Shown here: positions 45,954 to 54,597 of the stretch, in pieces
How the letters are laid out: each line of letters starts with the position of its first letter
Numbering within the stretch: the first letter of the stretch is position 1
From: G963701675 sp963701675
GTDB taxonomy: Bacteria; Planctomycetota; Planctomycetia; Gemmatales; Gemmataceae
Length of the DNA stretch: 64,000 bases
Direction: 5' to 3'
Assembly: GCA_963701675.1 (NCBI GenBank)
Contig: OY969623.1
Location: forward strand, 7,254,001-7,318,000
The notes under the pieces: generated by a model
Seen by the model: the letters and a program-made list of their open reading frames with translations, nothing else
The model's database searches: none
What the model was told of the DNA's origin: nothing
Translations under genes and position numbers: made by a program

Positions 45954-48281
45954 ATGGCGAAGGTCACGGATGTCCATATTCGCCGTCTGTTCCGGCTCTT
46001 GGGTCAAGGACAGACGCTGAGCAGGGCCGCCCAGAATTCGGGCGTCGATCAGAAGACGGCACGGAGGTATTGGAACATGAGACGACTCCCGAGTGAGCAA
46101 GTCGTACCGCCACGCGAGTGGCGAACCCGGCCGGATCCTTTTGCCGAGGTCTGGCCGGAACTGGCCGCGCTTCTGGAACAGGCGCCGGGCTTGCAGGCCA
46201 AGACGCTGTGGGGTTGGTTGGTGCAGAAGTATCCCGCACGTTTTGATGAGACTCAGTTGCGGACGTTGCAACGGCGCGTCAAGGCATGGCGGGCGACCCA
46301 AGGCCCCGGGCAAGAAGTGTACTTCAGCCAGGTGCATCATCCTGGTCGGCTGTGTGCCTCGGACTTCACGCACATGAACCGTTTGAACGTCACGATCGGT
46401 GGCCAGCGATTCGATCACATGGTGTATCACTTCGTGCTGACCTACTCGAACTGGGAATCAGTGACGCTCTGCTTCTCCGAGAGCTTCGAGAGTTTGAGCG
46501 AAGGATTGCAGAATGCCTTAGGAGAATTGGGCGGTGTGCCCGAACGGCATCGCAGCGATCGGTTGAGTAGCGCCGTGAACAACCTCTCGGAGCGGCGCGA
46601 CTTCACGGCCCGCTACCAGGCGTTGCTGGCGCATTACCAACTGACCGGCGAGAAGATTCAAGCGCGGGCGGCGCACGAGAACGGGGATGCCGAAGCATCG
46701 CATCGGCATTTCAAGGAGGCCGTAGAGCAGGCGTTGTTATTGCGCGGCAGCCGTGACTTTGCCAGTCGCGAACAGTACACCGCGTTCCTGGCGGAGGTGT
46801 GCCGGCTCCGCAACGCGAACCGCTCCAAGCGCTTGGCCGAGGAGAGCACGGCGTTGCGACCGTTGCCGGCCCGCCGGCTGGAGACGTGCCGACGACTGGG
46901 AGTCACGGTGAGCAGCGGCAGCGTGATCCGCGTCCAAAATAACGTCTACTCGGTCAATAGCCGGCTGATCGGCGAACGAGTCGAGGTGCGGATTTACCTG
47001 GATCACTTGGAAGTCTGGTACGGCCAGAAGTTGGTGGAGGCGCTGCCGCGCTTGCGTGGCCGGTGCAAACAACACGTCAATTACCGACATGTCATCGACG
47101 CTTTGGTGCGGAAGCCAGGCGCCTTGGCGGACTATCGCTATCGGGAAGGTCTGTTCCCGACGAGCCGCTTCCGCATGGCCTACGATCTGTTGCATGAGAC
47201 CGGCCCCGCGCGGGCGGATCGCGAATACCTGGAGATTCTGCACCTGGCGGCACACGAAAGCGAAGAGGCGGTCGAGGAAGCCTTGCGTGTACTTATGGAA
47301 CGCGAGCAGCCGATCAGCCGGATGGCAGTGGAAGTGTTGCTGAGGGAGAGCCAAGCGGCGCCGGTAACGGCGGTGAGCGTCGCACCGGTGAATTTGGCCG
47401 ATTTCGACAAGTTACTCACGGAGGAATGGCATGAGCCGGAACAAGGACGTGAAGGCCAGTTTGGTCGCTTATCTGAAGGAGTTGCATCTGCCGTCGGTGC
47501 GAGCGAATTTCGAGGAGCAAGCACGGCGTGCCGAGAAGGAGACGCTGTCGTACGAGCAGTATCTCTTAGAGTTGAGCCGGCAGGAATGCGAGACCCGGCG
47601 GACCCACCGGATCGAGCGTTTGCTGCGCCAATCCCGGATTCCGCCGGAGAAGGATCTGCCGCATTTCGACTTGAAGCGTTTGCCGGCGAAGGTGGCCCGC
47701 CAAGTGCGCACGCTGATGGACGGAACCTTCCTGGATCGACACGAGAACATTTTGGTTTTTGGACGATCGGGTTCGGGGAAGACGCATCTGTTGTCGGCCT
47801 TGGGCCAGGAACTGATCCGTGCCGGCCGCAAGATCTACTTCTGCACGTGCAGTCTGTTAGTGCAGGAACTACTGGTAGCCAAGCGCGACTTGAAGCTAAG
47901 CAAAGTGTTGAAGCGCCTCAGCGCCTTCGATGCCTTGATCATCGACGACATCGGATACGTTCAACAGAGCCGGGAGGAAATGGAAGTGTTGTTCACGCTG
48001 TTGGCGGAGCGGTACGAACGCGGCAGTGTGTTGCTCACCAGCAACTTGCCGTTCGCCAAGTGGGAAGTGATCTTCAAGGATCCGATGACGACCGCGGCGG
48101 CCATCGATCGACTCGTACACCACAGCGTGATCCTGGAACTCAACATTACCAGTTACCGGCTGGAACAGGCCAAGAAAGCCATCGAATTGGAGACGAACTC
48201 AAACGACGCGGCTTCGCGACCGGAACCGGTCGCCCCAGGGAACCCTGGGGATTCCTAATTGCCGCTCATGGGGAGACGTAG
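45954..48281 (+). CDS. istA: IS21-family transposase IstA (open frame runs on through istB)
   Basis: MAKVTDVHIRRLFRLLGQG with HTH (SRAAQNSGVDQKTARRYW). The DDE catalytic residues are visible: CASDFTHMNRL, HRSDRLSSAVNN and NGDAEASHRHFK. The family's usual end, near VNLADFDKLLTEEWHEPE at about base 47445, corresponds to about 500 residues, but the frame stays open for another 830 bases, through all of istB in a different phase, to 48281. Either the natural stop was lost or the family end lies within this overlap. The transposase part looks intact. The mobile unit sits between the two ECF copies. Confidence 0.8.
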   Translation: MAKVTDVHIRRLFRLLGQGQTLSRAAQNSGVDQKTARRYWNMRRLPSEQVVPPREWRTRPDPFAEVWPELAALLEQAPGLQAKTLWGWLVQKYPARFDETQLRTLQRRVKAWRATQGPGQEVYFSQVHHPGRLCASDFTHMNRLNVTIGGQRFDHMVYHFVLTYSNWESVTLCFSESFESLSEGLQNALGELGGVPERHRSDRLSSAVNNLSERRDFTARYQALLAHYQLTGEKIQARAAHENGDAEASHRHFKEAVEQALLLRGSRDFASREQYTAFLAEVCRLRNANRSKRLAEESTALRPLPARRLETCRRLGVTVSSGSVIRVQNNVYSVNSRLIGERVEVRIYLDHLEVWYGQKLVEALPRLRGRCKQHVNYRHVIDALVRKPGALADYRYREGLFPTSRFRMAYDLLHETGPARADREYLEILHLAAHESEEAVEEALRVLMEREQPISRMAVEVLLRESQAAPVTAVSVAPVNLADFDKLLTEEWHEPEQGREGQFGRLSEGVASAVGASEFRGASTACREGDAVVRAVSLRVEPAGMRDPADPPDRAFAAPIPDSAGEGSAAFRLEAFAGEGGPPSAHADGRNLPGSTREHFGFWTIGFGEDASVVGLGPGTDPCRPQDLLLHVQSVSAGTTGSQARLEAKQSVEAPQRLRCLDHRRHRIRSTEPGGNGSVVHAVGGAVRTRQCVAHQQLAVRQVGSDLQGSDDDRGGHRSTRTPQRDPGTQHYQLPAGTGQESHRIGDELKRRGFATGTGRPREPWGFLIAAHGET
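47431..48258 (+). CDS. istB: IS21-family helper ATPase IstB
   Basis: A 275-residue AAA+ ATPase related to DnaA/DnaC. ATG 47431 lies inside the istA frame. Walker A is FGRSGSGKTHLLSA and Walker B is ALIIDDIGYVQQS, followed by the GSVLLTSNLPFAKW sensor region and RLVHHSVILEL near the C-terminus. Length matches the family (about 250-280). IstB helps IstA choose the target and activates strand transfer. It looks complete. Confidence 0.9.
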   Translation: MSRNKDVKASLVAYLKELHLPSVRANFEEQARRAEKETLSYEQYLLELSRQECETRRTHRIERLLRQSRIPPEKDLPHFDLKRLPAKVARQVRTLMDGTFLDRHENILVFGRSGSGKTHLLSALGQELIRAGRKIYFCTCSLLVQELLVAKRDLKLSKVLKRLSAFDALIIDDIGYVQQSREEMEVLFTLLAERYERGSVLLTSNLPFAKWEVIFKDPMTTAAAIDRLVHHSVILELNITSYRLEQAKKAIELETNSNDAASRPEPVAPGNPGDS

Positions 48282-48673
48282 TTGCCGTCGATCAGCGGGC
48301 ACAAGATCGGCGTCCGGTTTGGGAAAAAATGTGTCCAGTAGGCTAAGAGCCGTATCGAATGACGCGTCGTCTTGGCGCCCTCCAACAAGTTGTCAGCCGA
48401 TGTGTGCTCCACGGCGGTCAGTCAACTTCGCGGTGGGCGCCAGTCGACAGTCGACCACAGTTAACTTTCCAAACGCCATTGCGTACAAACTAGCCTGAAG
48501 TCCTAGACGGAGCTTGACGTGCCCAATGAGCCCGGCTGCGCAAACCTTCCTGTGACGTTAACGGAGCGACTCTCCATACCGGCACATGCAAGATCTTGTC
48601 GGTTTCGCTCAAGCCGCTTGTTTGTTCCAATAAATTATCCATACGGCCTCACAATTCGGCCGCCACCAGGCCC
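48282..48673. other. Intergenic region with dispersed repeat
   Basis: No gene supported. Bases 48389-48446 nearly repeat 9528-9589 (GTTGTCAGCCGATGTGTGCT versus GTTGACAGCCGATGGGTGCT at their starts). Bases 48674-48704, read on the minus strand, resemble 1809-1839. Confidence 0.45.
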
Positions 48674-48704
48674 GCCGAGCGCCTCACTTTTAGTCCGCCG
48701 TTAA
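48674..48704 (-). repeat. Short dispersed repeat, copy after broken 4-TM gene
   Basis: On the minus strand this reads GTTAACGGCGGACTAAAAGT and onward. It resembles GCTAACGGCGGAGTAAAAGT at 1809, and in both places it directly follows a gene end. Confidence 0.5.
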
Positions 48705-48707
48705 CAC

Positions 48708-49729
48708 TTCACCCCGCCATGATGGGTTCCAGCGGCCGGGCGCGGTGCAGGATCAGCCACCTCGGCGTTTTCGTCCAGCGACTCCTTGCCGACGGCATAA
48801 AGGAAATCTTGGATGTCGGCTAGCACCCGCGCGTAGTCGGCGCTGCCCGGGGTCTGCTGCTTCATCTCGACCAGTGCCATCGTGAGCCGCAGCTCGGCCG
48901 GCTCGAACGGCCTCGCCATAGTGCCGTACTGATAGGCGAGTTCCGAATACAGGGCCTTTTCCGCCCAGGCGACGAGCAGGGCTCCGCCCAGGAGTAGGAT
49001 GCCGCCAATGATAATGGCGGCCTCTTCCGGCGACGGCACGTCCGCCAGAGCCTCGGCTGATGCGACAGGACCAAAAACAAAAGCCCGACCCCCGCCGCGG
49101 GAGCCAGCATCAGAACGAAGTGCCACGCGAGCAGCAGCCCGCGCTGCCAGAAGGAGCTCGCCTGGACTTCGTGCGCGGGGGTGATGCGCTCCGTCTATCA
49201 AATCAGCCACTCCCTCGTACGTCCCAAAAATTGGCTTAGATGCTTCCGCACTCCGCTCATTCGCTCCACAAGGCCCCCCCGGTTGATGGCTCGGGCTGCG
49301 GCTTTTTCGGGAGATGTTTTTTCCGCTCCTCGGCTTTCTCCTGGCGTCTTTTTTTTCCTTCGCTTCTACTTCCTGGCGTTTTTTCCGCTCTTCAGCGTCG
49401 TCCCCGCGTCGAACCCACCAGCCGCTGCCCCACGACCCAGCCAGGAGCGCGATCGCCGCAAGGGCCAGCCAGCTGCCGTCCGCCTGCAGGTGCGTGCCGA
49501 AGTGCAGCGCAACACATGCGAATGCACCCGCCAAGGTTAGCACTCCGGTGAGGGCGATCCAGCCGGCCAGCTTGTGGAAAAAATGCAGCAAACGGTGGTT
49601 CTTGATGCGGCTCTCATACGGCTTATCAGCAAATGACGGGTGCGTACAACTAATCTTATGATTCAAAGGCACGTCGGCGTTGGCAATGTGTTGGGCCGTC
49701 GTGCCAATCAACCAAGACAGCGCGCACAC
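48708..49729 (-). pseudogene. Multi-helix membrane protein with several frameshifts
   Basis: The nominal frame (start 49729) encodes two membrane helices (HKLAGWIALTGVLTLAGAF and LALAAIALLAGSWGSG) and a charged Lys/Glu/Arg linker. Around 49090-49180 another frame gives SSFWQRGLLLAWHFVLMLAP with GVGLLFLVL, clearly a third helix, before the nominal frame resumes with AAIIIGGILLLGGALLVAW and ALYSELAYQYGTM. Near 48770 the frame shifts again: ENAE continues as WLILHRARPLEPIMAG, a typical end, stopping at 48708. At least three indels are therefore needed. Family unknown to me; a 4-TM protein with a helical cytosolic tail. Confidence 0.6.
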
Positions 49730-49738
49730 TCACTGCTC

Positions 49739-49791
49739 CTAGACACACCTATTGTCAATACCGGACGCGTAAGCTGAAGAAAAAAACTGAT
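49739..49791 (+). repeat. Dispersed CTAGACAC-N13-ACCGGACGC motif, copy 3
   Basis: CTAGACAC, 13 bases, ACCGGACGCG, then AAGAAAAAAACTGA. It lies just beyond the break point where the second kinase copy is cut off. Confidence 0.55.
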
Positions 49792-49796
49792 GGAAC

Positions 49797-49886
49797 TCAT
49801 GCAGAAGTGCGATCGCGTTTTCGCAATCGCTCGGCCGGCAGACCTGACAACGGATCGTCCACTGGCTCGCGATTTTTCGTGCTCAT
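49797..49886 (-). pseudogene. Truncated start of a second kinase gene
   Basis: ATG 49886 overlaps the stop of ECF copy 2. The frame reads MSTKNREPVDDPLSGLPAE, matching the start MNTKHREPMDDPLSGLLAE of the kinase at 41539, then diverges and stops after 29 codons. Only the extreme N-terminus was duplicated or survived. Confidence 0.8.
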
Positions 49887-50434
49887 TGGCTGGCCTGTAA
49901 TTCTTCACCGAGTCGGGCCTGGGCTCTGCTCCAAAGCTTTCGCGCCGCTTCGGATGAGCACTCCAGCAAGCGGCCCAACTCGGCAAACGTGAGTCCGCCG
50001 AAATGATGCAGCCGAATTACGCGCGCATACCGCGCTGGCAGCCGCCTTAGTGCTTGCTGTACCAGTCGAGCGCATTCCTTGTCTGCGGTTTGTTGCTCGG
50101 GCAAACCGGTTACAGCGGCTAAGCTTGAAGGCAGCCTCTCCATCGGTGTCTGAAACTGTGGTTGCCGAAGTACGTTCAGCAAACAGTTGATCAAAATTTT
50201 CTTTAGCCATGCCAACAACTCTCGCTCGGTCTGGCCGCGAAACTGATCGAAATGCTTACAGGCGCGCAGGTATGTCTCCTGCACGAGGCTGGAATGCGGG
50301 ACACGGGTTTTCAATTTGTGCGGAACCCGTTCTTGAGCGATCACGCGAATGTAGCCGCCGCAAGACTCCAAGAGTTCTCCCAATGCCTGGGGCGAACCGT
50401 TACGCGCGGCTTCGAGCGTAGCGAGAAAGGCCAT
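49883..50434 (-). CDS. ECF-type RNA polymerase sigma factor, copy 2
   Basis: A 183-residue protein, identical to copy 1 at 40991 except for three residues (T/A in QETYLRACKH, I/V in YARVIRL, H/R in ELGRLLE). Regions 2 and 4 are complete. Its partner kinase is reduced to a 29-codon stub, so this copy may act without its kinase regulator. ATG 50434 is preceded by AGGAGATC as in copy 1. Confidence 0.9.
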   Translation of the reverse strand: MAFLATLEAARNGSPQALGELLESCGGYIRVIAQERVPHKLKTRVPHSSLVQETYLRACKHFDQFRGQTERELLAWLKKILINCLLNVLRQPQFQTPMERLPSSLAAVTGLPEQQTADKECARLVQQALRRLPARYARVIRLHHFGGLTFAELGRLLECSSEAARKLWSRAQARLGEELQASQ

Positions 50435-50629
50435 GGCGATGATCTCCTGATGCGAGATCTACACTTATAGACACCAAAACGAGGAAAGGCGGACAGTGAT
50501 TTTCGGAACTGCGCATGCTTGACCCAATTCCGGCTTGCAAACAAAAAATGAGAACTTAGAGGTTCTTATCTCTTGCGTTTTGGTCGGATGTCTCCTGGAA
50601 AGGCCCGATATGCTTGCCGACAACGACGC

Positions 50630-50681
50630 TCGAAGTGTTTTTTTGAAATGCGCGTCCGGTTTGGGTGGCGGCAGTGTCTAG
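50630..50681 (-). repeat. Dispersed CTAGACAC-N13-ACCGGACGC motif, copy 4
   Basis: Read on the minus strand: CTAGACAC, 13 bases, ACCGGACGCG, CATTTCAAAAAAACACTTCGA. It is the counterpart of copy 2 within the right arm. Confidence 0.55.
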
Positions 50682-50990
50682 GTAGTACGAAAAAGACAAT
50701 GGCGTCGCCTGGACCAACGAATGCCGTCGGCGTTGCGCTCAGCGCCGTCGGCCATCGCCCAAGTCGTCTTCACGTCGCATGAATGAGAGTTTCATGAAAT
50801 TCGTGCCAGATTTGCTTTTGAAACTTCTGAGCCCGAGGTTATACTGCGAAAGTCCCGCTTTGGTTCGCTGGTGACTGGGCGACGCTGGCGGATCTGAGGC
50901 GGGACATCTTCTTGCGCTCTTGGCGAGTCTTCACAAAAGCCAAGGATCGAAGACGACCAGCTAATTCAGAGCGTAGATAGTCCTAATCGT

Positions 50991-51308
50991 TCAACCACCT
51001 GGTTTCCGACGTTTGCTTCGCGTCGGGGTGCGCTCCGCGGCCGGGTAGGCTGGGCCAGCGCGGGGCGGCTCGTTCGGTTCGGCTTCGTACACCACGGGAT
51101 ATTCGCCGGCTTGCCTCTCTACGCTCGCGATTGGGACGTCTGTATCGCGCGGGACTGTGACAAAAAGCGCCCATCGGCCATCGGCGGTTGTGGTTACCCC
51201 GCACTGGCTGACGAGCGGATCCCTTACGGCCTCCGCCAATTCGATCAACTTCTCCGGAGGATCCGAGTCGGACGGCTCTCCGGGACGGTGTACGTGAGTG
51301 GGTTTCAT
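50991..51308 (-). CDS. Small hypothetical protein paired with serine protease
   Basis: I chose ATG 51308 (105 residues, MKPTHVHRPGEPSDSD) because GGAGG lies about ten bases upstream. A core of about 60 residues (KLIELAEAVRDPLVSQCGV followed by GRWALFVTVPRD) is helix then beta, with a Pro/Arg-rich tail. No signal peptide. It follows the serine protease gene after 64 bp and is probably co-transcribed. It may be an inhibitor or accessory protein; unknown family. Confidence 0.55.
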   Translation of the reverse strand: MKPTHVHRPGEPSDSDPPEKLIELAEAVRDPLVSQCGVTTTADGRWALFVTVPRDTDVPIASVERQAGEYPVVYEAEPNEPPRAGPAYPAAERTPTRSKRRKPGG

Positions 51309-51372
51309 TGGGGTGTTCCTCCAAGGGCGCCTCCTCATAGCCAAACAGCCGGACACCCAAATGTCAACCCCG

Positions 51373-52455
51373 TCAGACCGGTCGAACGCTAAATCGGGTG
51401 CACGCAGCAGCTACGTCACAGGCGGTCGTTGTCACCCCATCCCCAGCGAATAGCAGGGCAACGGGGCGCCCAGAGCGTTCGTCTAGAATGACTGAACCTG
51501 AGTCGCCAGGGTTGCTGAATGGGGCACTTCCCGCGCCGGTGATCGTGATAGCATTGTCAAACGTTGCTATGATCGGGTTCTGTCTGGTACCATAGTTGAC
51601 TTGAACTCCCCGTACCCGAATCGCGCGAATGCGGCCCCTCGTTACTCCTGTGGTTCGGCCGGCTTTGGTCACTTCCATGCCGGGCCGGGCGGCTAGGAGC
51701 TGCGGAGTGTAATTTGCGATGTTCAACATCCGCCCCAACGTTACCTGACCTGGATCCGATACGCTTGCAATGGCAGCGTCCATCACGTTCCTCGGCTGCG
51801 ATCCAGGGCCCGGGAACCGAATCGGCTCGAAGTCACTCAAGGCCGCAATCACATCGGCCGGGCTCGATGAAAATGGTTGGGTGAACTGCGTCCCAAGTGA
51901 GAATCGGTTGACGTCGGCCAGGACATGGTTGTTGCTTAGAACGAACAACGGGCCGCTATTTCCCGCACCGCGGCGGACAAAACATCCCAGTGTGCCGACG
52001 AAATTGCCGCCGAGCGGCCCGATCTCGACACCAGCAGGAACCGGCCGACGGCGCTGCTGATGCTGCGCGGGTGCGCCCGCAGCCACGGGCTTCGCTTTCT
52101 CCCTCTTTTTCGTCTTTACCTTGCCAAATGCGACCTGCACAGGAAGGTGTTCGATGTCGATCTCAACCCCCTGAAGTGCCCCACTGAGCAGCGGCTCGGC
52201 CGCCGCAGGCTGCACGTCCGCTTTGTCGAACACGTACACCTTAATCACAAAGTCGTTCGGCCCGGACCTGGCCGAGTTGTCCTTGACGCCGACTCCCGTT
52301 GCGTGGACGCTCTGCAACGGGGACTCCGTCGCCACGGCGGCCGACGCCCGGAACGCCATCGCCTGAGAGTCTGCCATAGGCACGTTCATTTGCTCGTTAA
52401 CCAAATTTGTCCGAAAGTCTTCTAGTGCGGCCAGCGCTTCCCCAAAAGTTGCCAT
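51373..52455 (-). CDS. Chymotrypsin-like serine protease
   Basis: A 360-residue protein. A helical N-terminal part (residues 1-60) precedes a segment with VHATGVGVKDNSARSGPND. The protease fold follows: LFVLSNNHVLAD (His), VMDAAIASV (Asp) and FSNPGDSGSVILDE (Ser of GDSG). This gives a complete triad in the S1-like order. No signal peptide or lipobox, so it may work inside the cell or be exported by another route. Length and order resemble bacterial proteins with chymotrypsin-like domains of the GDSG type. Together with the 105-residue gene it forms a two-gene unit. Confidence 0.75.
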   Translation of the reverse strand: MATFGEALAALEDFRTNLVNEQMNVPMADSQAMAFRASAAVATESPLQSVHATGVGVKDNSARSGPNDFVIKVYVFDKADVQPAAAEPLLSGALQGVEIDIEHLPVQVAFGKVKTKKREKAKPVAAGAPAQHQQRRRPVPAGVEIGPLGGNFVGTLGCFVRRGAGNSGPLFVLSNNHVLADVNRFSLGTQFTQPFSSSPADVIAALSDFEPIRFPGPGSQPRNVMDAAIASVSDPGQVTLGRMLNIANYTPQLLAARPGMEVTKAGRTTGVTRGRIRAIRVRGVQVNYGTRQNPIIATFDNAITITGAGSAPFSNPGDSGSVILDERSGRPVALLFAGDGVTTTACDVAAACTRFSVRPV

Positions 52456-53849
52456 TATTGCTCCCTTGATGAAGACATGTCCTAGGCCGATCCTCCCCGG
52501 GTGTCGGCACTTTGTCTGCTAGTATGTCGCAAAATCCCCGCAGCTTGAGTCAGGGTGCCGTACTTGTTGGATTCTCACCAATCGAATCCTACACTCGCCT
52601 CCTTGATCGGATTTCGTCGACGGCAGGCGACGAAAAGCTTCGACGACGACATATTGTTCTACGCACCTCGGCTTTGGCCGTCCGTTCGACAGAAGCGACA
52701 ATCAGGGTGTAGTGCCCTGGCGCACATTCGCAAAATGCATATCTATCCCTCTTAGACACATGCGAGGCTAAAACCGGACGCACAATCGAAAAAAACCTTG
52801 GAGTCCGCACCATCCACGAAGAGGTAAAGCCCATGCAAGACTTGCGACGAGGAGACCCTGTACGGTGACAATCAACGATTGGGGCGTGATGTTTCCACGG
52901 TTAGCATTGATTTTCACCTTCCCGGCGGTCGAAACGCGCACATTTACGGTCCAACAAGAATTATCAAATTCACCCAAGTCGGAACGGAGACGTCGAAGAC
53001 GGGACGACGTAGCAATCCTGCCGTTGGCCACACTTGCCCCGTCCGGCCTTTTTGGGGCAACTCAGAGACCCCTAGGCCAGGGTGTTCTCGGTCCGCCTTC
53101 CCGCTGCGCGCTGTACTCCGCGTGATTCGCTTGTCGCCGTCGTGCTATCACGCCTGGAACCGACCCGAACCCTGCAGCTCGGGCGGATCAATCTTCGTGC
53201 CCGCGATCCTTCCGCCAACAACTCACCGCCACGGAGGTCAAGGCGATCCATGGAATGGTCACTGCCAACGCCTACCTCCATGTGCCGACTGGAACCCTAG
53301 CGCGGCTGGCGCAGCGTCTGGGTAAGGTATTGCTTCCCCCAGAACCTGGTATCGCTTGGTCCGGCAGCATCAATGGCGACGCCCCTCAGAGTCCAGAATA
53401 CAGAATTCAGAATCAAAAACGCTGGACTTAGAACACAGACCCAAAACTCCGAACCGGGTGTCGCGCTTTACATGCAGATCGTCGGCGCCGCCGTGGCCAA
53501 GCAAGCCTTGACCGACAACATTCGCGATCTTCCGGAGGCTCGATCATGCGAAAGTATAGTTACTCGCTACACATGGTCATTTTACTCTTATAAGGTTGGC
53601 TCGCTGGCCGAGGTATCCGGGTGGATAATCGCCGGGAAGCGACTTCGCCTATCACAAAATTCCATCTGTGGTATTTCATCAAGAGGAGCGCCGTTCGGCG
53701 CTACGTCTTCCAACTAGACGAATGTACGCGCAAAGATCGGTTGACCACTATACCGCCCTGATCAATAGCCCGATTTGGAAGGAGGCGATTGCCATATTTC
53801 TAACTGTAGCGACAACGCCGGGAAACGCGTCGGCAGACTTCAGATTCAA
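52456..53849. other. Long stretch without a supported gene
   Basis: About 1.4 kb. Short open frames on both strands lack start signals or recognisable motifs. It contains copy 5 of the dispersed CTAGACAC motif and an AT-rich segment around 53390-53450. Probably decayed gene remnants or regulatory DNA; I see nothing I can name. Confidence 0.4.
52752..52802 (+). repeat. Dispersed TTAGACAC-N13-ACCGGACGC motif, copy 5
   Basis: TTAGACAC, 13 bases, ACCGGACGC, then ACAATCGAAAAAAACCTTGG. It has the same architecture as the other four copies but lies about 1.9 kb from the nearest ECF gene. Confidence 0.5.
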
Positions 53850-54299
53850 CTAATCAGAAGGCCGCACGTTTACGTTAAGAATAACCGCCAACACGCCACC
53901 GATAAGCCCCAAGAGGGATTTCCCGAGCGCCACAATCGTGGAGTCAGGTTTGGGGAAACTTCTCCACCAAGCAAATAGAGCCACGACAAGAGAAATGACG
54001 TATGCGATTGCCGCGATAGCTTGCAGCCAAGTAATCGGGGCCGTCTTCGTATGAAGGAGTTTGGCGGCCGGAGTAGCGTTCGGATCGCTGGTAGCCGATT
54101 TGACTCCGAGAATCATGCCCACATATGTCGCCATTGTTCCGCCGATTGTCGTAATGGAAGTAGCCATGAATTGCCGGAACGTCTCATCGACTTCCGCATC
54201 CGGCTGGGGATACATGAAGCCTAAGTAGTACAGACAGATGTAGTACCACGCGATTGCACAAGTTCCGATAATCGCAATGAGCAAGGAAGTGAACGGCAT
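53850..54299 (-). CDS. Small membrane protein, four helices
   Basis: A 149-residue protein from ATG 54299. Hydrophobic segments lie at about 5-27, 48-66, 90-112 and 125-142. AITWLQAIAAIAYVISLVVAL-like pattern near residue 90 and a conserved-looking PQPD loop; no family recognised. Shine-Dalgarno GAGG (ATGAGGTTTCC) precedes the start. It stands alone on the minus strand between the gene-poor stretch and the subtilase. Confidence 0.55.
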   Translation of the reverse strand: MPFTSLLIAIIGTCAIAWYYICLYYLGFMYPQPDAEVDETFRQFMATSITTIGGTMATYVGMILGVKSATSDPNATPAAKLLHTKTAPITWLQAIAAIAYVISLVVALFAWWRSFPKPDSTIVALGKSLLGLIGGVLAVILNVNVRPSD

Positions 54300-54597
54300 G
54301 GAAACCTCATGAGAAAAGACGCCGAAAGAATCAATGCCGGCACGATTCCCGGAAAATCGGTAATACTCTGCCAGCTATCGGTGTCGGGAACATAGATCGC
54401 CCCGTCCGTTACCCGGCGAATAGGAGTCTCGATCATCCCACCTTCCCCATACGAGGAGATTCTTGTCGCTCACGTGATTAAAACTCAGAGCACACGTCAA
54501 TCGTTCGTTTCAAGCAACTCACATTACAATCGAGCTTCGTGTGAGAGCCGCTGGCCTCGAACAACCCCGCAGCAGAACCAGTCCACTTTAACTCCGA

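Larger units (their letters stand above)
49820..50918 (-). repeat. Large inverted repeat, right arm (ECF sigma copy 2)
   Basis: Reverse-complement copy of 40505-41600, including about 480 bp upstream of the ECF gene. Homology stops within the first kinase codons. Two inverted arms about 8 kb apart could invert the intervening DNA by homologous recombination. Confidence 0.8.

Noticed and set aside
45907..48330. Exact IS21 ends
   Set aside because: TGTCCGTGTG near 45907 and TG-type sequence after 48300 (minus strand) share only short matches; ends not assigned.
53373..53717. 114-codon plus-strand frame
   Set aside because: Begins in low-complexity sequence and lacks a start signal or recognisable domain.
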